DNA of 64,000 bases from JAAYBF01 sp963715445 (GCA_963715445.1 OY970240.1:1984001-2048000), one strand, 5' to 3'. Shown: positions 33,504 through 42,160, counted from the stretch's first letter. Notes: a model not told the origin generated them from the sequence alone. Numbers and translations are program-made.

Positions 33504-33633
33504 CCTGGTGATTCCGCCCTGGCCGATGGGCGAATGGAATCAGGGGCGAGGGACGAGTGCGGCGAGGCTCGTGACCGCTCTCGGGCGTGCCGAACCGACG
33601 TTCTGGCGGCATCTCTGTCACCCTTACCGGCCG

Positions 33634-33951
33634 ATGGCCCGCACCACCACCAGCAACGACAAGCGCCGCGGCAAGCCCGGACTCAAGGGCGAGGCGCGCC
33701 GCTACTCGAAGCTTCCGCGCGAAGAGATCGAGAAGATCGACTACAAGAACATCGCGTTGCTGCAGCGGTTCATCACCGAGCGGGGCAAGATCCGCTCACG
33801 CCGCGTCACCGGCCTGAGCCGGCGCGACCAGTCGAAGATGGCGCGTGCGGTAAAGCGCGCTCGCGAAGTGGGCCTGCTGCCCTACGTGGACCTCACCAAG
33901 GGCCTCGAGCGCCCTGGTGGCCGCGGCGGCCGCTCCCGCGACCGCGACTAG
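33634..33951 (+). CDS. rpsR: Ribosomal protein S18, cysteine-free paralogue
   Basis: The 105-residue protein has the S18 core IDYKNIALLQRFITERGKIRSRRVTGLSRRDQSKMARAVKRAREVGLLPY, which binds 16S rRNA in the small subunit platform. Zinc-binding S18 proteins carry CxxC-type cysteines before IDYK and one in TGxC; here there is no Cys at all (TGLS). It is not next to rpsF, ssb or rplI but beside zinc efflux, zinc uptake and Fur-type genes, so it is probably the zinc-independent S18 made under zinc limitation. ATG 33634 is used; no Shine-Dalgarno is obvious. The stop shares the 4 bases CTAG with the convergent CDF gene. Confidence 0.93.
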   Translation: MARTTTSNDKRRGKPGLKGEARRYSKLPREEIEKIDYKNIALLQRFITERGKIRSRRVTGLSRRDQSKMARAVKRAREVGLLPYVDLTKGLERPGGRGGRSRDRD

Positions 33952-34880
33952 CTTCCGCTCTCCGTAGGCCTCTCCAGCCGTATCGGCGGCTGGCTCTCGT
34001 GGGCGTGGTCCACCTGGATCGTCGTGTGGTCGATCCCGAAGCGCTCGTGCAGCATCGCCTCTAGCTCTCGGCGGCGCTGGTGGCAGTCGTCGTTCGGCGC
34101 CACGAGGACGTGCGCCGTCAGCGCGGGAAACCCGGAGGTGACCTCCCATACGTGCAGCTCGTGCACGCTCACCACACCGGGCTCGGCGGCGAGCGCCGAC
34201 GCCACGGCCTGGGGCTCCATGTCGCGCGGCGCGGCTTCGAGCAGGATCCGGCCGGAATCGCGCAGCAGCCCCCAGCCGGCTCGGACCATCAGGCCGGCCA
34301 CGGCCAGCGCTGCCAGCCCGTCCGCCTCGTAGAAGTCGGTCAGGAGCACTACGGCGCCGGCGACAGCGGTGCCGATGAAGGCGAAGAGGTCGGTCACGAT
34401 GTGCTGGAAGGCGCCCTCCACGTTGAGGCTGCGGCGATCCGCGCCGGCCAGGACCCACGTGGCGATCAGGTTCACGGCCACTCCCACGAGTGCCACAACG
34501 AGCACCAGCCCGCCTTCCACCACCGGCGGGTCGAAGAGCCGCCGCACGGCCTCGAAGCCGATCACCGCGGCCAGCGCCAGCAGCGTCGCGCCGTTGACCT
34601 GGGCAGAGAGGATCTCCGCGCGGCGCAGGCCATAGGTGTAGCCGCCCTTCGGCGGGCGAGCGGCGAGTCGGGCGGCGCCGAGCGCCAGCGCGATGGCGGC
34701 GGCGTCGGTGAGCATGTGGGCGGCGTCGGAGAGCAGCGCAAGCGATCCCGCGACGATCCCCGCCACCACCTCGCCGGCCATCAGGGCGAGGATCAGGGCG
34801 AGGGCCACCTGAAGGCGGGTGTGGTCCGCCTCGCTGGTGGGCGGGCCGTGGGGGTGGGCGTGGGAGTGCTGGTGGCTCAT
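33948..34880 (-). CDS. Cation diffusion facilitator (CzcD/ZitB-like zinc efflux)
   Basis: Six helices followed by a cytoplasmic domain. Family metal site residues appear as LALLSDAAHMLTDAAAIALAL (HxxxD, helix 2) and FQHIVTDLFAFIGTAVAGAV (helix 5). A His-rich N terminus (MSHQHSHAHPHG) supports zinc or cobalt. The C-terminal SVHELHVWEVTSGFPALTAHVLV is the CDF C-domain. I start at ATG 34880, where the His-rich stretch begins and a -10-like TAGGCT lies 41 nt upstream. ATG 34955 and 35021 are in frame but less likely. It removes excess metal in a zinc homeostasis group with znuA and fur. Confidence 0.9.
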   Translation of the reverse strand: MSHQHSHAHPHGPPTSEADHTRLQVALALILALMAGEVVAGIVAGSLALLSDAAHMLTDAAAIALALGAARLAARPPKGGYTYGLRRAEILSAQVNGATLLALAAVIGFEAVRRLFDPPVVEGGLVLVVALVGVAVNLIATWVLAGADRRSLNVEGAFQHIVTDLFAFIGTAVAGAVVLLTDFYEADGLAALAVAGLMVRAGWGLLRDSGRILLEAAPRDMEPQAVASALAAEPGVVSVHELHVWEVTSGFPALTAHVLVAPNDDCHQRRRELEAMLHERFGIDHTTIQVDHAHESQPPIRLERPTESGS

Positions 34881-34989
34881 GCGGGGGTTCGCTGGGCCCA
34901 CGGGTTGCGCGAGCCAACCTGAGCCTATGTGGGCGTGCAAGTGATCGAGACTCATTCCCGGGAAGGGGGAGGGCGCTTCTGGGTACAAG

Positions 34990-35004
34990 TGAGAATAATT
35001 CTCA
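34990..35004. promoter_or_regulatory. 7-1-7 palindrome, candidate Zur/Fur box
   Basis: TGAGAAT-A-ATTCTCA is a perfect 15-bp inverted repeat with a single central base, the classical Fur-family operator geometry. It lies 15 nt before the znuA-like start, in an AT-rich patch, and upstream of the divergent CDF gene. A Fur-family gene is 1 kb away. Confidence 0.8.
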
Positions 35005-35019
35005 GTATGTTCTCTCGCC

Positions 35020-35955
35020 ATGAGCTCGCTCCGCATTCTGCTCGCGCTGCTCTGCGCTCTCCTGCTCGGGCTCTTCGCTGCGGGCTGTGGAAGCGACGAG
35101 AGCTCTTCGAGCGGGGCGGAGGTCAGCGCCGTGGCCACCAGCACGCAGGTCGGGGACCTGGTGCGCAACGTCGGCGGCGACCGGGTGGAGGTCCACCAGC
35201 TGCTCGAGCCCAACTCGGATCCCCACTCCTACGAGCCGCGCCCGAGTGACGCGACGGCCGTGGGGGGCGCTGACGTGACCTTCCGCTCGGGTGGCGATCT
35301 GGACGAGTGGCTCGGGGACCTGATCGAGGCGGCCGGGGGCGATGGGGAGATCGTGGAGCTGATCGACTCCGTGAGGACGATCGACGGTGACGAGGACGTG
35401 GACCCCCACTGGTGGCAGGACCCGCGCAACGCGGTTCTCGCCGCCAACGCGATCCGGGACACGCTGGTGCGGCTCGATCCCGCGGGCCGCAGCGAGTACC
35501 GCAGGAACGCGTCGAGGTACGTGGCTCGCCTCGAGCGGCTCGACGCCGACGTGGCGGCCTGCCTGAACGAGGTGCCCCGTAGGCAGCGCAAGCTCGTCAC
35601 CACGCACGACGCGCTCGGCTACTTCGCGGATCGCTACGACCTCGCGGTGGTGGGCGCGCTGATTCCCTCGCTATCGACTGCGGCGCAGCCCTCCGCGCTC
35701 GACACGACGCGGCTCATCGAGCAGATCGAGGAGGAGGGCGTGGAGGCGATCTTCCCCGAGAGCTCGCTCAGCCCGAAGCTCGAGCGAGCGGTGGCGGACG
35801 GGTCAGGCGCGAGCGTTGGGCGCGCGCTGTGGGCGGACACGCTCGGCCCGGAGGGATCCGGCGGCGACACCTACATCGGCTCGATCCAGTCGAACACCGA
35901 GTCGCTCGTCGAGGGCCTCAGCGACGGCGCCGCGCAGTGCCGGCCAAGGGCCTGA
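35020..35955 (+). CDS. ZnuA-like zinc/manganese ABC substrate-binding lipoprotein
   Basis: A lipoprotein signal (LLALLCALLLGLFAAGC) is followed by a cluster A-I binding fold. Metal-site motifs are SDPHSYEPRPSD (about 66-77), VDPHWWQDPRN (about 127-137), VTTHDALGYFADRY (about 194-207) and a C-terminal acidic position near FPESS. The fold captures Zn2+ or Mn2+ outside the membrane. The usual partner genes znuB and znuC are not adjacent. A 7-1-7 palindrome 15 nt upstream strongly suggests zinc-dependent repression by a Fur-family protein, plausibly the one encoded next door. Confidence 0.9.
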   Translation: MSSLRILLALLCALLLGLFAAGCGSDESSSSGAEVSAVATSTQVGDLVRNVGGDRVEVHQLLEPNSDPHSYEPRPSDATAVGGADVTFRSGGDLDEWLGDLIEAAGGDGEIVELIDSVRTIDGDEDVDPHWWQDPRNAVLAANAIRDTLVRLDPAGRSEYRRNASRYVARLERLDADVAACLNEVPRRQRKLVTTHDALGYFADRYDLAVVGALIPSLSTAAQPSALDTTRLIEQIEEEGVEAIFPESSLSPKLERAVADGSGASVGRALWADTLGPEGSGGDTYIGSIQSNTESLVEGLSDGAAQCRPRA

Positions 35956-35969
35956 GAGCGGGGCGAGCC

Positions 35970-36422
35970 TCAGCCCGCGGCGCGGCAGGCCGGGCACTCG
36001 CCGTGGAGCGTCACGTCGTGTGCGGCGACGGTGAAGGCGGTCTTCTCCGCGAGCGTGTGGATTGCCTGCTCGAGCGCATCGTCCTCGAACTGCTCGACGG
36101 TCCCGCAGCTGTTGCAGACGATGTGGTGATGGTGCTCGCCGCCGGGAAGGGCGGGCTCGAAGCGGGCGACTCCCTCGCCGACGTCGAAGCGCTGCACGAG
36201 GCCCAGGCGGTCGAGCAGGTCGAGCGCGCGGTAGATGCTCGCGAGGCCCACGCCGCTGCGACGCTCGCGCAGCAGGTCGGCGATCTCCCTGGCGGTGACG
36301 CTGCAGCCGAGCTCGGCGACCGCGTCGATCACCTCTTCGCGCGGTGCGCTGGCGCGGTAGCCGGCCTGGGCAAGGGTCTGCACGGTGTGCTCGGTCCAGC
36401 TCTGGCCTGTCGCGGCGATCAT
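35970..36422 (-). CDS. Fur family regulator, probably Zur
   Basis: 150 aa with the Fur winged helix (YRASAPREEVIDAVAELGCSVTAREIADLLRERRSGVGLASIYRALDLLDRLGLVQRFD), the GGEHHHHIVCNSCG metal region and a second CPAC knuckle at the C terminus forming the structural zinc site. Position beside znuA and the cysteine-free S18 favours a zinc sensor (Zur) over Fur or PerR. ATG 36422 lies 6 nt from a leaderless -10. Its 3' end converges on znuA with 14 nt between stops. Confidence 0.9.
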   Translation of the reverse strand: MIAATGQSWTEHTVQTLAQAGYRASAPREEVIDAVAELGCSVTAREIADLLRERRSGVGLASIYRALDLLDRLGLVQRFDVGEGVARFEPALPGGEHHHHIVCNSCGTVEQFEDDALEQAIHTLAEKTAFTVAAHDVTLHGECPACRAAG

Positions 36423-36428
36423 GCCCCA

Positions 36429-36434
36429 AGGGTA
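36429..36434 (-). promoter_or_regulatory. Leaderless-type -10 (TACCCT) of the Fur-family gene
   Basis: TACCCT on the minus strand ends 6 nt before ATG 36422. Confidence 0.45.
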
Positions 36435-36457
36435 CTCAGGGAGCGCCGAGTGGCCTG

Positions 36458-36463
36458 TACGAT
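36458..36463 (+). promoter_or_regulatory. Leaderless-type -10 (TACGAT)
   Basis: TACGAT ends 7 nt before GTG 36471, back to back with the fur promoter. Confidence 0.45.
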
Positions 36464-36470
36464 GGGCCTC

Positions 36471-36797
36471 GTGACCGGTCGTGATCAGCGCCTGCTGGTG
36501 GTGCTAGCGCTCCTCTCCTCTCTGTGCCTGCTCGCAGAGGCCGCGGGGATGCTCTCGCCGGAGCTGCTCTACGCGGCGCCGCTGCTGCTGGCGTTGCCGC
36601 TGCTCATGGGCCGCTACGTCGGTGAGGAGCTGATCTCGCGGCGCGCAAGGGCCGTTCGCACGCGCCGTCAAGCTCCGCCCCGGCTCTCCGTGCCCGCCGT
36701 TGCGCGCCGTGCCCTGCTCTCGGTGCCGCGCGGTGGCAGGCTGATCGCGGACTCGCTCGCGGTGCGCCCGCCGCCCTCGCTGCTCGTAGCCAGCTAG
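36471..36797 (+). CDS. Small membrane protein, unknown function (108 aa)
   Basis: Two adjacent hydrophobic segments (about residues 7-22 and 30-46) are followed by a basic, Arg/Pro-rich cytoplasmic tail. No family is recognised. GTG 36471 matches a leaderless -10; an ATG 9 nt upstream (36462) is in frame but would overlap that element. It is divergent from the Fur-family gene and 66 nt upstream of the copper-related cluster, so a role in metal handling is possible but unsupported by motifs. Confidence 0.55.
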   Translation: MTGRDQRLLVVLALLSSLCLLAEAAGMLSPELLYAAPLLLALPLLMGRYVGEELISRRARAVRTRRQAPPRLSVPAVARRALLSVPRGGRLIADSLAVRPPPSLLVAS

Positions 36798-36863
36798 GTC
36801 TCCCGCACAGCGCCGTCGCGCTCCTGCGGGGGCCGACTCAACGCTGCTTCGAGGAGGTCTCGC

Positions 36864-37544
36864 ATGTCCTGCTTCCGCGGTGTGGTCGTGGCGGCGCTCT
36901 TGGCGCTCATCGCGACCCCGGCCGCCTTCGCCCACGGCGGAGGCGGCACCGATTACAGCTCGAAGATCCGGTCGGTAACCCCGGCCGTCTCCGGGCTGCG
37001 CGTGCACGTCCTCGATCGGGACGACCGCCTCGAGCTGCGCAACCGGAGCGGGCGCACCGCGGTGGTGGAGGGCTACAGCCGCGAGCCGTACATCCGACTG
37101 GGCGGGGATGGAACGGTCGAGGTGAACCGTCGCTCCCCGGCGCTCTACCTGAACGAGGACCGCCTCGGCGCGACCGACGTGCCGCCGTCGGCAGACGAGC
37201 GGGCCGCGCCCCAGTGGAAGCGCGTGAGCGACTCCGGCAGGTACACCTGGCACGACCACCGCATCCACTGGATGGGCGCGAAACGGCCGGACCAGGTGCG
37301 GGATCCGGGTGTGCGCACGAAGATCTTCGACTGGAAGGTGCCGCTGCGAGTCGGCGCTCGCAAGGGGGAGATCGCCGGCACGCTGCTCTGGGTCGGCCGG
37401 CCGGGACAGAGCTTTCCGCTCGGGGCCGGCATCGGGCTCGCCGTGGCGATCCTCGGCGGGCTGGCGCTGGTGATCGTCGTGCGCCGCAGACGGCGGTTGG
37501 GTTCGAGTGGCGCTGCGTCGCAGCCTGAGCGGGAGGCGTGGTGA
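36864..37544 (+). CDS. Secreted, C-terminally anchored protein of the copper cluster, unknown function
   Basis: 226 aa with a signal peptide ending at AAFAHGGG, an extracellular domain of about 150 residues, one C-terminal helix (GAGIGLAVAILGGLALVIVV) and a basic stop-transfer tail. The His-rich GRYTWHDHRIHWMG block near residues 128-141 and the His directly after the signal peptide could bind copper. It is translationally coupled to the CopC-CopD fusion (its TGA overlaps GTG 37541). A role in copper delivery or extracytoplasmic metal binding is inferred from context only. Confidence 0.8.
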   Translation: MSCFRGVVVAALLALIATPAAFAHGGGGTDYSSKIRSVTPAVSGLRVHVLDRDDRLELRNRSGRTAVVEGYSREPYIRLGGDGTVEVNRRSPALYLNEDRLGATDVPPSADERAAPQWKRVSDSGRYTWHDHRIHWMGAKRPDQVRDPGVRTKIFDWKVPLRVGARKGEIAGTLLWVGRPGQSFPLGAGIGLAVAILGGLALVIVVRRRRRLGSSGAASQPEREAW

Positions 37545-39301
37545 AGCTCACGCGCGCTCGCGGCATCCTGGGGACGCTGGCCTGTGCCGGATGCGCGGTC
37601 CTGGCCGCCCTTCCTGCGGATGCTGCCGCGCACGCGGTCCTCGAGAGCGCTCAGCCCGCCCGCGGAGCCGCGCTGGAACGTGCGCCGAAGCAGGTCTCGC
37701 TCAGCTTCAACGAGCCGATCGAGTCGAGCTTCGGGGCGCTGCGCGTGTTCAACGCCGACGGTGAGCGTGTGGATCGAGGGAGCGCCCAGCGCCCCTCCGG
37801 CAGTGCGATCTCCGTGCAGCTGAGGAACGGCTTGTCGGACGGGCCTTACACGGCCACCTACCGCGTCGTCTCGGCCGATTCGCATCCGGTCGTGGGCGGC
37901 TACGTCTTCACCGTCGGCAAGGCGGGCGGCCTCGCTGCCGCCTCCGTCGCCGAGCTGCTGGATGCGGAAGCGGGGCCGGTCACGGAGACCGCGTTCGGGG
38001 TGGTCAGGGCCGTTGGCTACGGCGCGATCGCGCTGCTGATTGGCGGGCTCGTGTTCCTGACCCTCGTCTGGCTGCCCTCGCTGCGGGCCGTCGGTGGTGC
38101 TCGGGAGGGTGCGGGGGAGGCCTTCGAGCATCGAGCCGGGCGCCTGCTCGTGGGCGCCGCGCTCGCGGGCCTCTTGAGCACCGTGCTCGGAATCGTGCTG
38201 CAGGGAGCCACCGCGAGCGGCGGGTCTTTCTGGTCCGCGCTCGACACGGGCGTGATCCACGACGTGCTCAACACCCGCTTCGGCACCGTGTGGAAGCTGC
38301 GCGTCACGGCTTTCGGGCTGCTCGTGCCGCTGCTGCTCTACCTGCCCGCTCTGCGTGGAAGGCGCGAGGTGAAACGCGAGGCGGCGCTCGAGCTGCTGCG
38401 GAACGTGGCGCTCGTCCTGGCGCTCGCCTACCTGGCCGTCTCGCCGGCGCTCGCGGGCCACGCCGCCGCGGGCGATCAGGCCGCGCTGCTCGTCCCGCTT
38501 GACGTGCTGCACGTGCTCGCGATGAGCGTCTGGGTCGGCGGCGTTGCGCTGCTCGCGCTGGTGGTGCCTGTAGCGACGCGGCTGCTCGACCCGCCCGATC
38601 GGACCCGCCTGCTCGCCACGGCGGTCTCGCGGTTCTCCACGATCGCTCTGGCTGCGGTGGTCGCGCTGCTGGCAACCGGGATCTTCCAGTCGATCCTCCA
38701 CCTCGACGCGTTCGCCGACCTCGTAGACACGGCGTTCGGCAGGGCGATCCTCGTCAAGTCCTCGATCTTCGTCGCGCTGGTGGCGATCGGCGCCCACAAC
38801 CGCCGCCGCTCCCAGCCCGCGCTCGCGCGGCTGGCATCGGGGGGAGAGCCTCCCGGACGCGCCGGCCTCGTGCTGCGGCGAGCGCTGCGGGCCGAGGTGG
38901 GTCTGATGGTCCTCGTCCTCGGCGTGACGGCCGCGCTCGTGAGCTACTCGCCGTCGGCCGGCGTTCAGAGCGGGCCGTTCTCCGGCACCGCCGAGCTTGG
39001 GCCGGCGCGGCTCGAGCTCACGGTCGATCCCGCACGCGTTGGCCGCAACGAAGTCCACGTCTACCTCTTCAACAGGGGCACCGGTGCGCAGTACGACCGG
39101 CCCAGCGAGCTGGCGATCAGCGCGGCCGAGCCCGAGCGCGGCATCGGGCCGCTCGAGCTCCGAGTTCGCAAGGCCGGCCCGGGTCACTACACGGCCCCGG
39201 TCGCCGAGCTGGTCCCGGGAGGCGATTGGGACCTGACCGTGCGGGCGCGGATCTCCGAGTTCGAGGAGCTGAGGGCCGAGCTGGAGGTGCCGGTCCGATG
39301 A
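37541..39301 (+). CDS. CopC-CopD fusion, copper resistance/uptake protein
   Basis: After a signal peptide (cleavage near ADAAAHAVLES) comes a CopC domain of about 105 residues. His1 of the mature chain and DSHPVVGGYVFTV carry the copper ligands. A CopD membrane domain follows with eight or so helices, including GHAAAGDQAALLVPLDVLHVLAMSVWVGGVALLALV with conserved His. A C-terminal extracellular beta domain of about 110 residues (VQSGPFSGTAELGPARLELTVDPARVGRNEVHVY) ends the chain. CopC captures Cu and CopD carries it across the membrane. GGGAGG precedes GTG 37541. Forms one unit with the unknown gene upstream and ycnI downstream. Confidence 0.93.
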   Translation: MKLTRARGILGTLACAGCAVLAALPADAAAHAVLESAQPARGAALERAPKQVSLSFNEPIESSFGALRVFNADGERVDRGSAQRPSGSAISVQLRNGLSDGPYTATYRVVSADSHPVVGGYVFTVGKAGGLAAASVAELLDAEAGPVTETAFGVVRAVGYGAIALLIGGLVFLTLVWLPSLRAVGGAREGAGEAFEHRAGRLLVGAALAGLLSTVLGIVLQGATASGGSFWSALDTGVIHDVLNTRFGTVWKLRVTAFGLLVPLLLYLPALRGRREVKREAALELLRNVALVLALAYLAVSPALAGHAAAGDQAALLVPLDVLHVLAMSVWVGGVALLALVVPVATRLLDPPDRTRLLATAVSRFSTIALAAVVALLATGIFQSILHLDAFADLVDTAFGRAILVKSSIFVALVAIGAHNRRRSQPALARLASGGEPPGRAGLVLRRALRAEVGLMVLVLGVTAALVSYSPSAGVQSGPFSGTAELGPARLELTVDPARVGRNEVHVYLFNRGTGAQYDRPSELAISAAEPERGIGPLELRVRKAGPGHYTAPVAELVPGGDWDLTVRARISEFEELRAELEVPVR

Positions 39302-39377
39302 CCGCTTACCGAACGACCCACGGACTTGACCGAACCCCAAACCGACTTGTCGAACCATCAACAAAGGAGAAGCAGGG

Positions 39378-40115
39378 ATGACCGATCGAAGGAGCAGTAG
39401 GACCTGGAGCAGAGCGGTGGCAGGCGCCGCGGTTGGCGCTTCGCTGACGCTGGCACTTGCGGTGCCGGCGGCGGCTCACGTGACCATCGAGCCCACCGAG
39501 GGACCGGCGGACGGGTACGCGACCCTGGGAATCCAGGTGCCCCACGGATGTGACGGCTCGGGCACGAAGGTGGTGCGCGTGAAGATCCCCAAGTCGGTGC
39601 CGAGCGCGACGCCGCAGGTGCACCCCGGCTGGGAGGTGACGACGAAGGAAGGCGCCAAGGACCCGGTCGAGCTTCACGGCGAGAAGGTCACGAGCGGAGT
39701 GAGCGAGGTCATCTGGACGGCGCGCGAGGCGGGTCCGCTGCCCGACGGGCGCCTCGACGTGTTCGGCCTCAGCGTCAAGCTGCCCAACGGCAAGGTGGGC
39801 GACCCCGTCTACTTCCCGACGATCCAGGTGTGCGAGAAGGGGGAGACGGCGTGGATCCAGACTCCCGCCGCGCCCGGGAGCGAAGAGGCGCTCGAGTCAC
39901 CGGCACCGGCCGTGGTCTTGACCACAGCTGATGGCGGTCACGGGGATGAGGGCTCTGGCGAGCACGAGGATGAGGCCGACGCTGCCGCGGCAGGCGATTC
40001 GGATGGCGACGACGGCCCGTCCGAGGGACTCGTGATCGCCGCGTTGGCCCTCGGCGGGCTCGGCTTCCTCACCGGCGTCGCCGCGCTGATCGGCGGTCGC
40101 CGCAGGGCCGCCTAG
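39378..40115 (+). CDS. YcnI-like (DUF1775) copper-associated membrane-anchored protein
   Basis: A signal peptide ends at PAAAHVTIEPTEGPADGYATLGIQVPHGCDGS, giving the N-terminal His that binds copper in YcnI. The DUF1775 domain continues to about residue 150. An acidic, His-containing linker (GGHGDEGSGEHEDEAD) and one C-terminal helix follow. 245 aa. AAGGAG lies about 10 nt before the ATG, 76 nt after the CopC-CopD stop, so it may share the transcript. Together the three genes form a ycnI/copCD copper-trafficking set. Confidence 0.93.
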   Translation: MTDRRSSRTWSRAVAGAAVGASLTLALAVPAAAHVTIEPTEGPADGYATLGIQVPHGCDGSGTKVVRVKIPKSVPSATPQVHPGWEVTTKEGAKDPVELHGEKVTSGVSEVIWTAREAGPLPDGRLDVFGLSVKLPNGKVGDPVYFPTIQVCEKGETAWIQTPAAPGSEEALESPAPAVVLTTADGGHGDEGSGEHEDEADAAAAGDSDGDDGPSEGLVIAALALGGLGFLTGVAALIGGRRRAA

Positions 40116-40161
40116 CTGGGCGGGGGCCAACTCGGGACATGAGTCGAACACCCCGGAACGA

Positions 40162-40189
40162 CGAAGGGCGGCCACGTGGCCGCCCTTCG
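40162..40189. terminator. Perfect 28-bp palindrome, bidirectional terminator
   Basis: 40162-40175 and 40176-40189 are exact inverse complements (14-bp arms). The element lies between the convergent ycnI and sod genes, 46 and 23 nt from their stops. Confidence 0.8.
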
Positions 40190-40212
40190 CACGTCCGGAT
40201 CGAGCGGCTAGG

Positions 40213-40818
<606 letters not shown>

Positions 40819-40899
40819 TTCGGTTCCTTTCGTAGTCGCTTCGAGTCTATTCCCCGCCGCCTCGCCGGCTGATCCCCAGAGCCGTCCTCCCGAAACTGC

Positions 40900-40953
40900 T
40901 TGCAAACGCAAAGACATCTGCTAACTTTGCGTAAGCAATAGTTGCGAATGCAA
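40900..40953. promoter_or_regulatory. Three TTGC-N4-GCAA palindromes between sod and the yceI-like gene
   Basis: 12-bp sites at 40900-40911, 40927-40938 and 40942-40953 (inner bases AAAC, GTAA, GAAT), with starts 27 and 15 bp apart. The first overlaps a -35-like TTGCAA and the second the end of a -10-like TAACTT (40922-40927), so binding would block the rightward promoter. No matching regulator gene is identified nearby. Confidence 0.75.
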
Positions 40954-40975
40954 ACAAACTTCGAAGGAGATCAAA

Positions 40976-41524
40976 ATGCCGGTAGCGGAACAGCAGGTAG
41001 CAGTTGGGAATTGGACGGCCGACAAGGTCCACTCGTCGGTCGGCTTTGCGGTCAAGCACCTAGTCGTCTCGACCTTCCGCGGAACGTTCGAGGACTACGA
41101 CGCCGCGCTGCAGGTGGGCGAGGACGGCTCGGCGAAGCTCGCCGGAACGGTCCGCGTGGCCAGCGTCAACGTGAAGGACGAGAACCTGGAGGCCCACCTC
41201 CAGTCGCCCGACTTCTTCGACGCCGAGCGCACCCCCGAGCTGCGCTTCGAGAGCGAGGCGTTCCAGGTGGGTGAGGGCGGTGAGCTCACGGTGAAGGGCG
41301 ACCTCACCATCCGCGGGGTAACCCTCCCGGTCTCCGCGAGCGGCACCTACAGCTACATCGCTGCCGACCTCGGCGGTGCCGAGCGGATCGGCGTGGAGCT
41401 CGAGACGGTGGTCGATCGGACCAAGTACGGCCTCGAGTGGAACGCGCCGCTGCCGAAGGGCGGCTTCGCGCTCGCCAACGACGTGAAGCTCCAGGTTCAC
41501 CTCGAGCTCACCCCCGAGGCCTAG
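40976..41524 (+). CDS. YceI family lipocalin-like protein
   Basis: 182 aa beginning VGNWTADKVHSSVGFAVKHLVVSTFRGTFEDYDAAL, the standard YceI opening, followed by the LTVKGDLTIRGVTLPVSASGTYS block. The family forms an extended beta barrel that binds polyisoprenoids or amphiphiles and is often induced by base or oxidative stress. There is no signal peptide, so this member is cytoplasmic. A strong GAAGGAGA precedes ATG 40976. Shared TTGC-N4-GCAA sites link its expression to superoxide dismutase. The FMN reductase gene follows after 2 nt. Confidence 0.92.
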   Translation: MPVAEQQVAVGNWTADKVHSSVGFAVKHLVVSTFRGTFEDYDAALQVGEDGSAKLAGTVRVASVNVKDENLEAHLQSPDFFDAERTPELRFESEAFQVGEGGELTVKGDLTIRGVTLPVSASGTYSYIAADLGGAERIGVELETVVDRTKYGLEWNAPLPKGGFALANDVKLQVHLELTPEA

Positions 41525-41526
41525 CG

Positions 41527-42093
41527 ATGAGGGTTCTCGCCATATCCGGCAGCCTGCGCGAGGACTCGCACAACACGACCCTGCTCCGGGCGGCGGCGAA
41601 GCTGCTGCCGCCAGGGGTGGAGGTCGACTTCTACGACGGCCTGCGCGATATCCCGCCGTACGACCAGGATCTCGAGGACGTGGGCACGGCGCCGGCAGTG
41701 GAGCGCCTGCGCAACGCGATCGCCCGCGCCGATGCGGTGCTGGTTGCCACGCCGGAGTACAACGGGTCGATCCCAGGCTTCCTGAAGAACGCGTTCGACT
41801 GGGTCTCCCGCCCGCTCGCCACCAACACGCTTCGCAACAAGCCCGTGGCGGTCATCGGGGCGAGCACCGGGATGTTCGGCGCGGTGTGGGCGCAGGCCGA
41901 GCTGCGCAAGGTGCTGTCGACGATCGGCGCTCGCGTGGTGGATCGCGAGCTTCCGGTGCCCGCAGCCGCTCAGGCGTTCAACGCGCGGGGCGGCCTGCGT
42001 GACCCCGAGCTCGAGTCCCAGCTGCGCGAGCTGCTGCATGCGCTCGTCGACGAGGTCGCCGATCGCGAGCAGGTCATCGCGGCTGCCGCCTAG
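41527..42093 (+). CDS. NADPH-dependent FMN reductase family flavoprotein
   Basis: 188 aa with the flavodoxin-like FMN loop ISGSLREDSHNTTLLRAAA, TPEYNGSIPGFLKNAFDWVSRP (the family signature GSxPxxLKNxxDW, about 78-96) and VIGASTGMFG. It reduces FMN, quinones or similar using NADPH. It starts 2 nt after the YceI stop and is probably in the same transcript, suggesting a stress-response group with superoxide dismutase. A hairpin follows 39 nt after the stop. Confidence 0.92.
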   Translation: MRVLAISGSLREDSHNTTLLRAAAKLLPPGVEVDFYDGLRDIPPYDQDLEDVGTAPAVERLRNAIARADAVLVATPEYNGSIPGFLKNAFDWVSRPLATNTLRNKPVAVIGASTGMFGAVWAQAELRKVLSTIGARVVDRELPVPAAAQAFNARGGLRDPELESQLRELLHALVDEVADREQVIAAAA

Positions 42094-42131
42094 CCGTGTT
42101 CGCTGCGGCAGAGCGGCCCCGAAAACCAGAA

Positions 42132-42153
42132 AGCCCGACGAAATCGCCGGGCT
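42132..42153 (+). terminator. Hairpin after the FMN reductase gene
   Basis: AGCCCG (42132-42137) pairs with CGGGCT (42148-42153) around a 10-nt loop. It is close to the 3' end of the convergent tRNA-Leu. Confidence 0.5.
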
Positions 42154-42160
42154 CTCGAAG

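Noticed and set aside
32037..34064. 675-codon frame spanning YibE/F, S18 and CDF regions
   Set aside because: It crosses three well supported genes in wrong frames and is His/Gln/Arg-rich nonsense.
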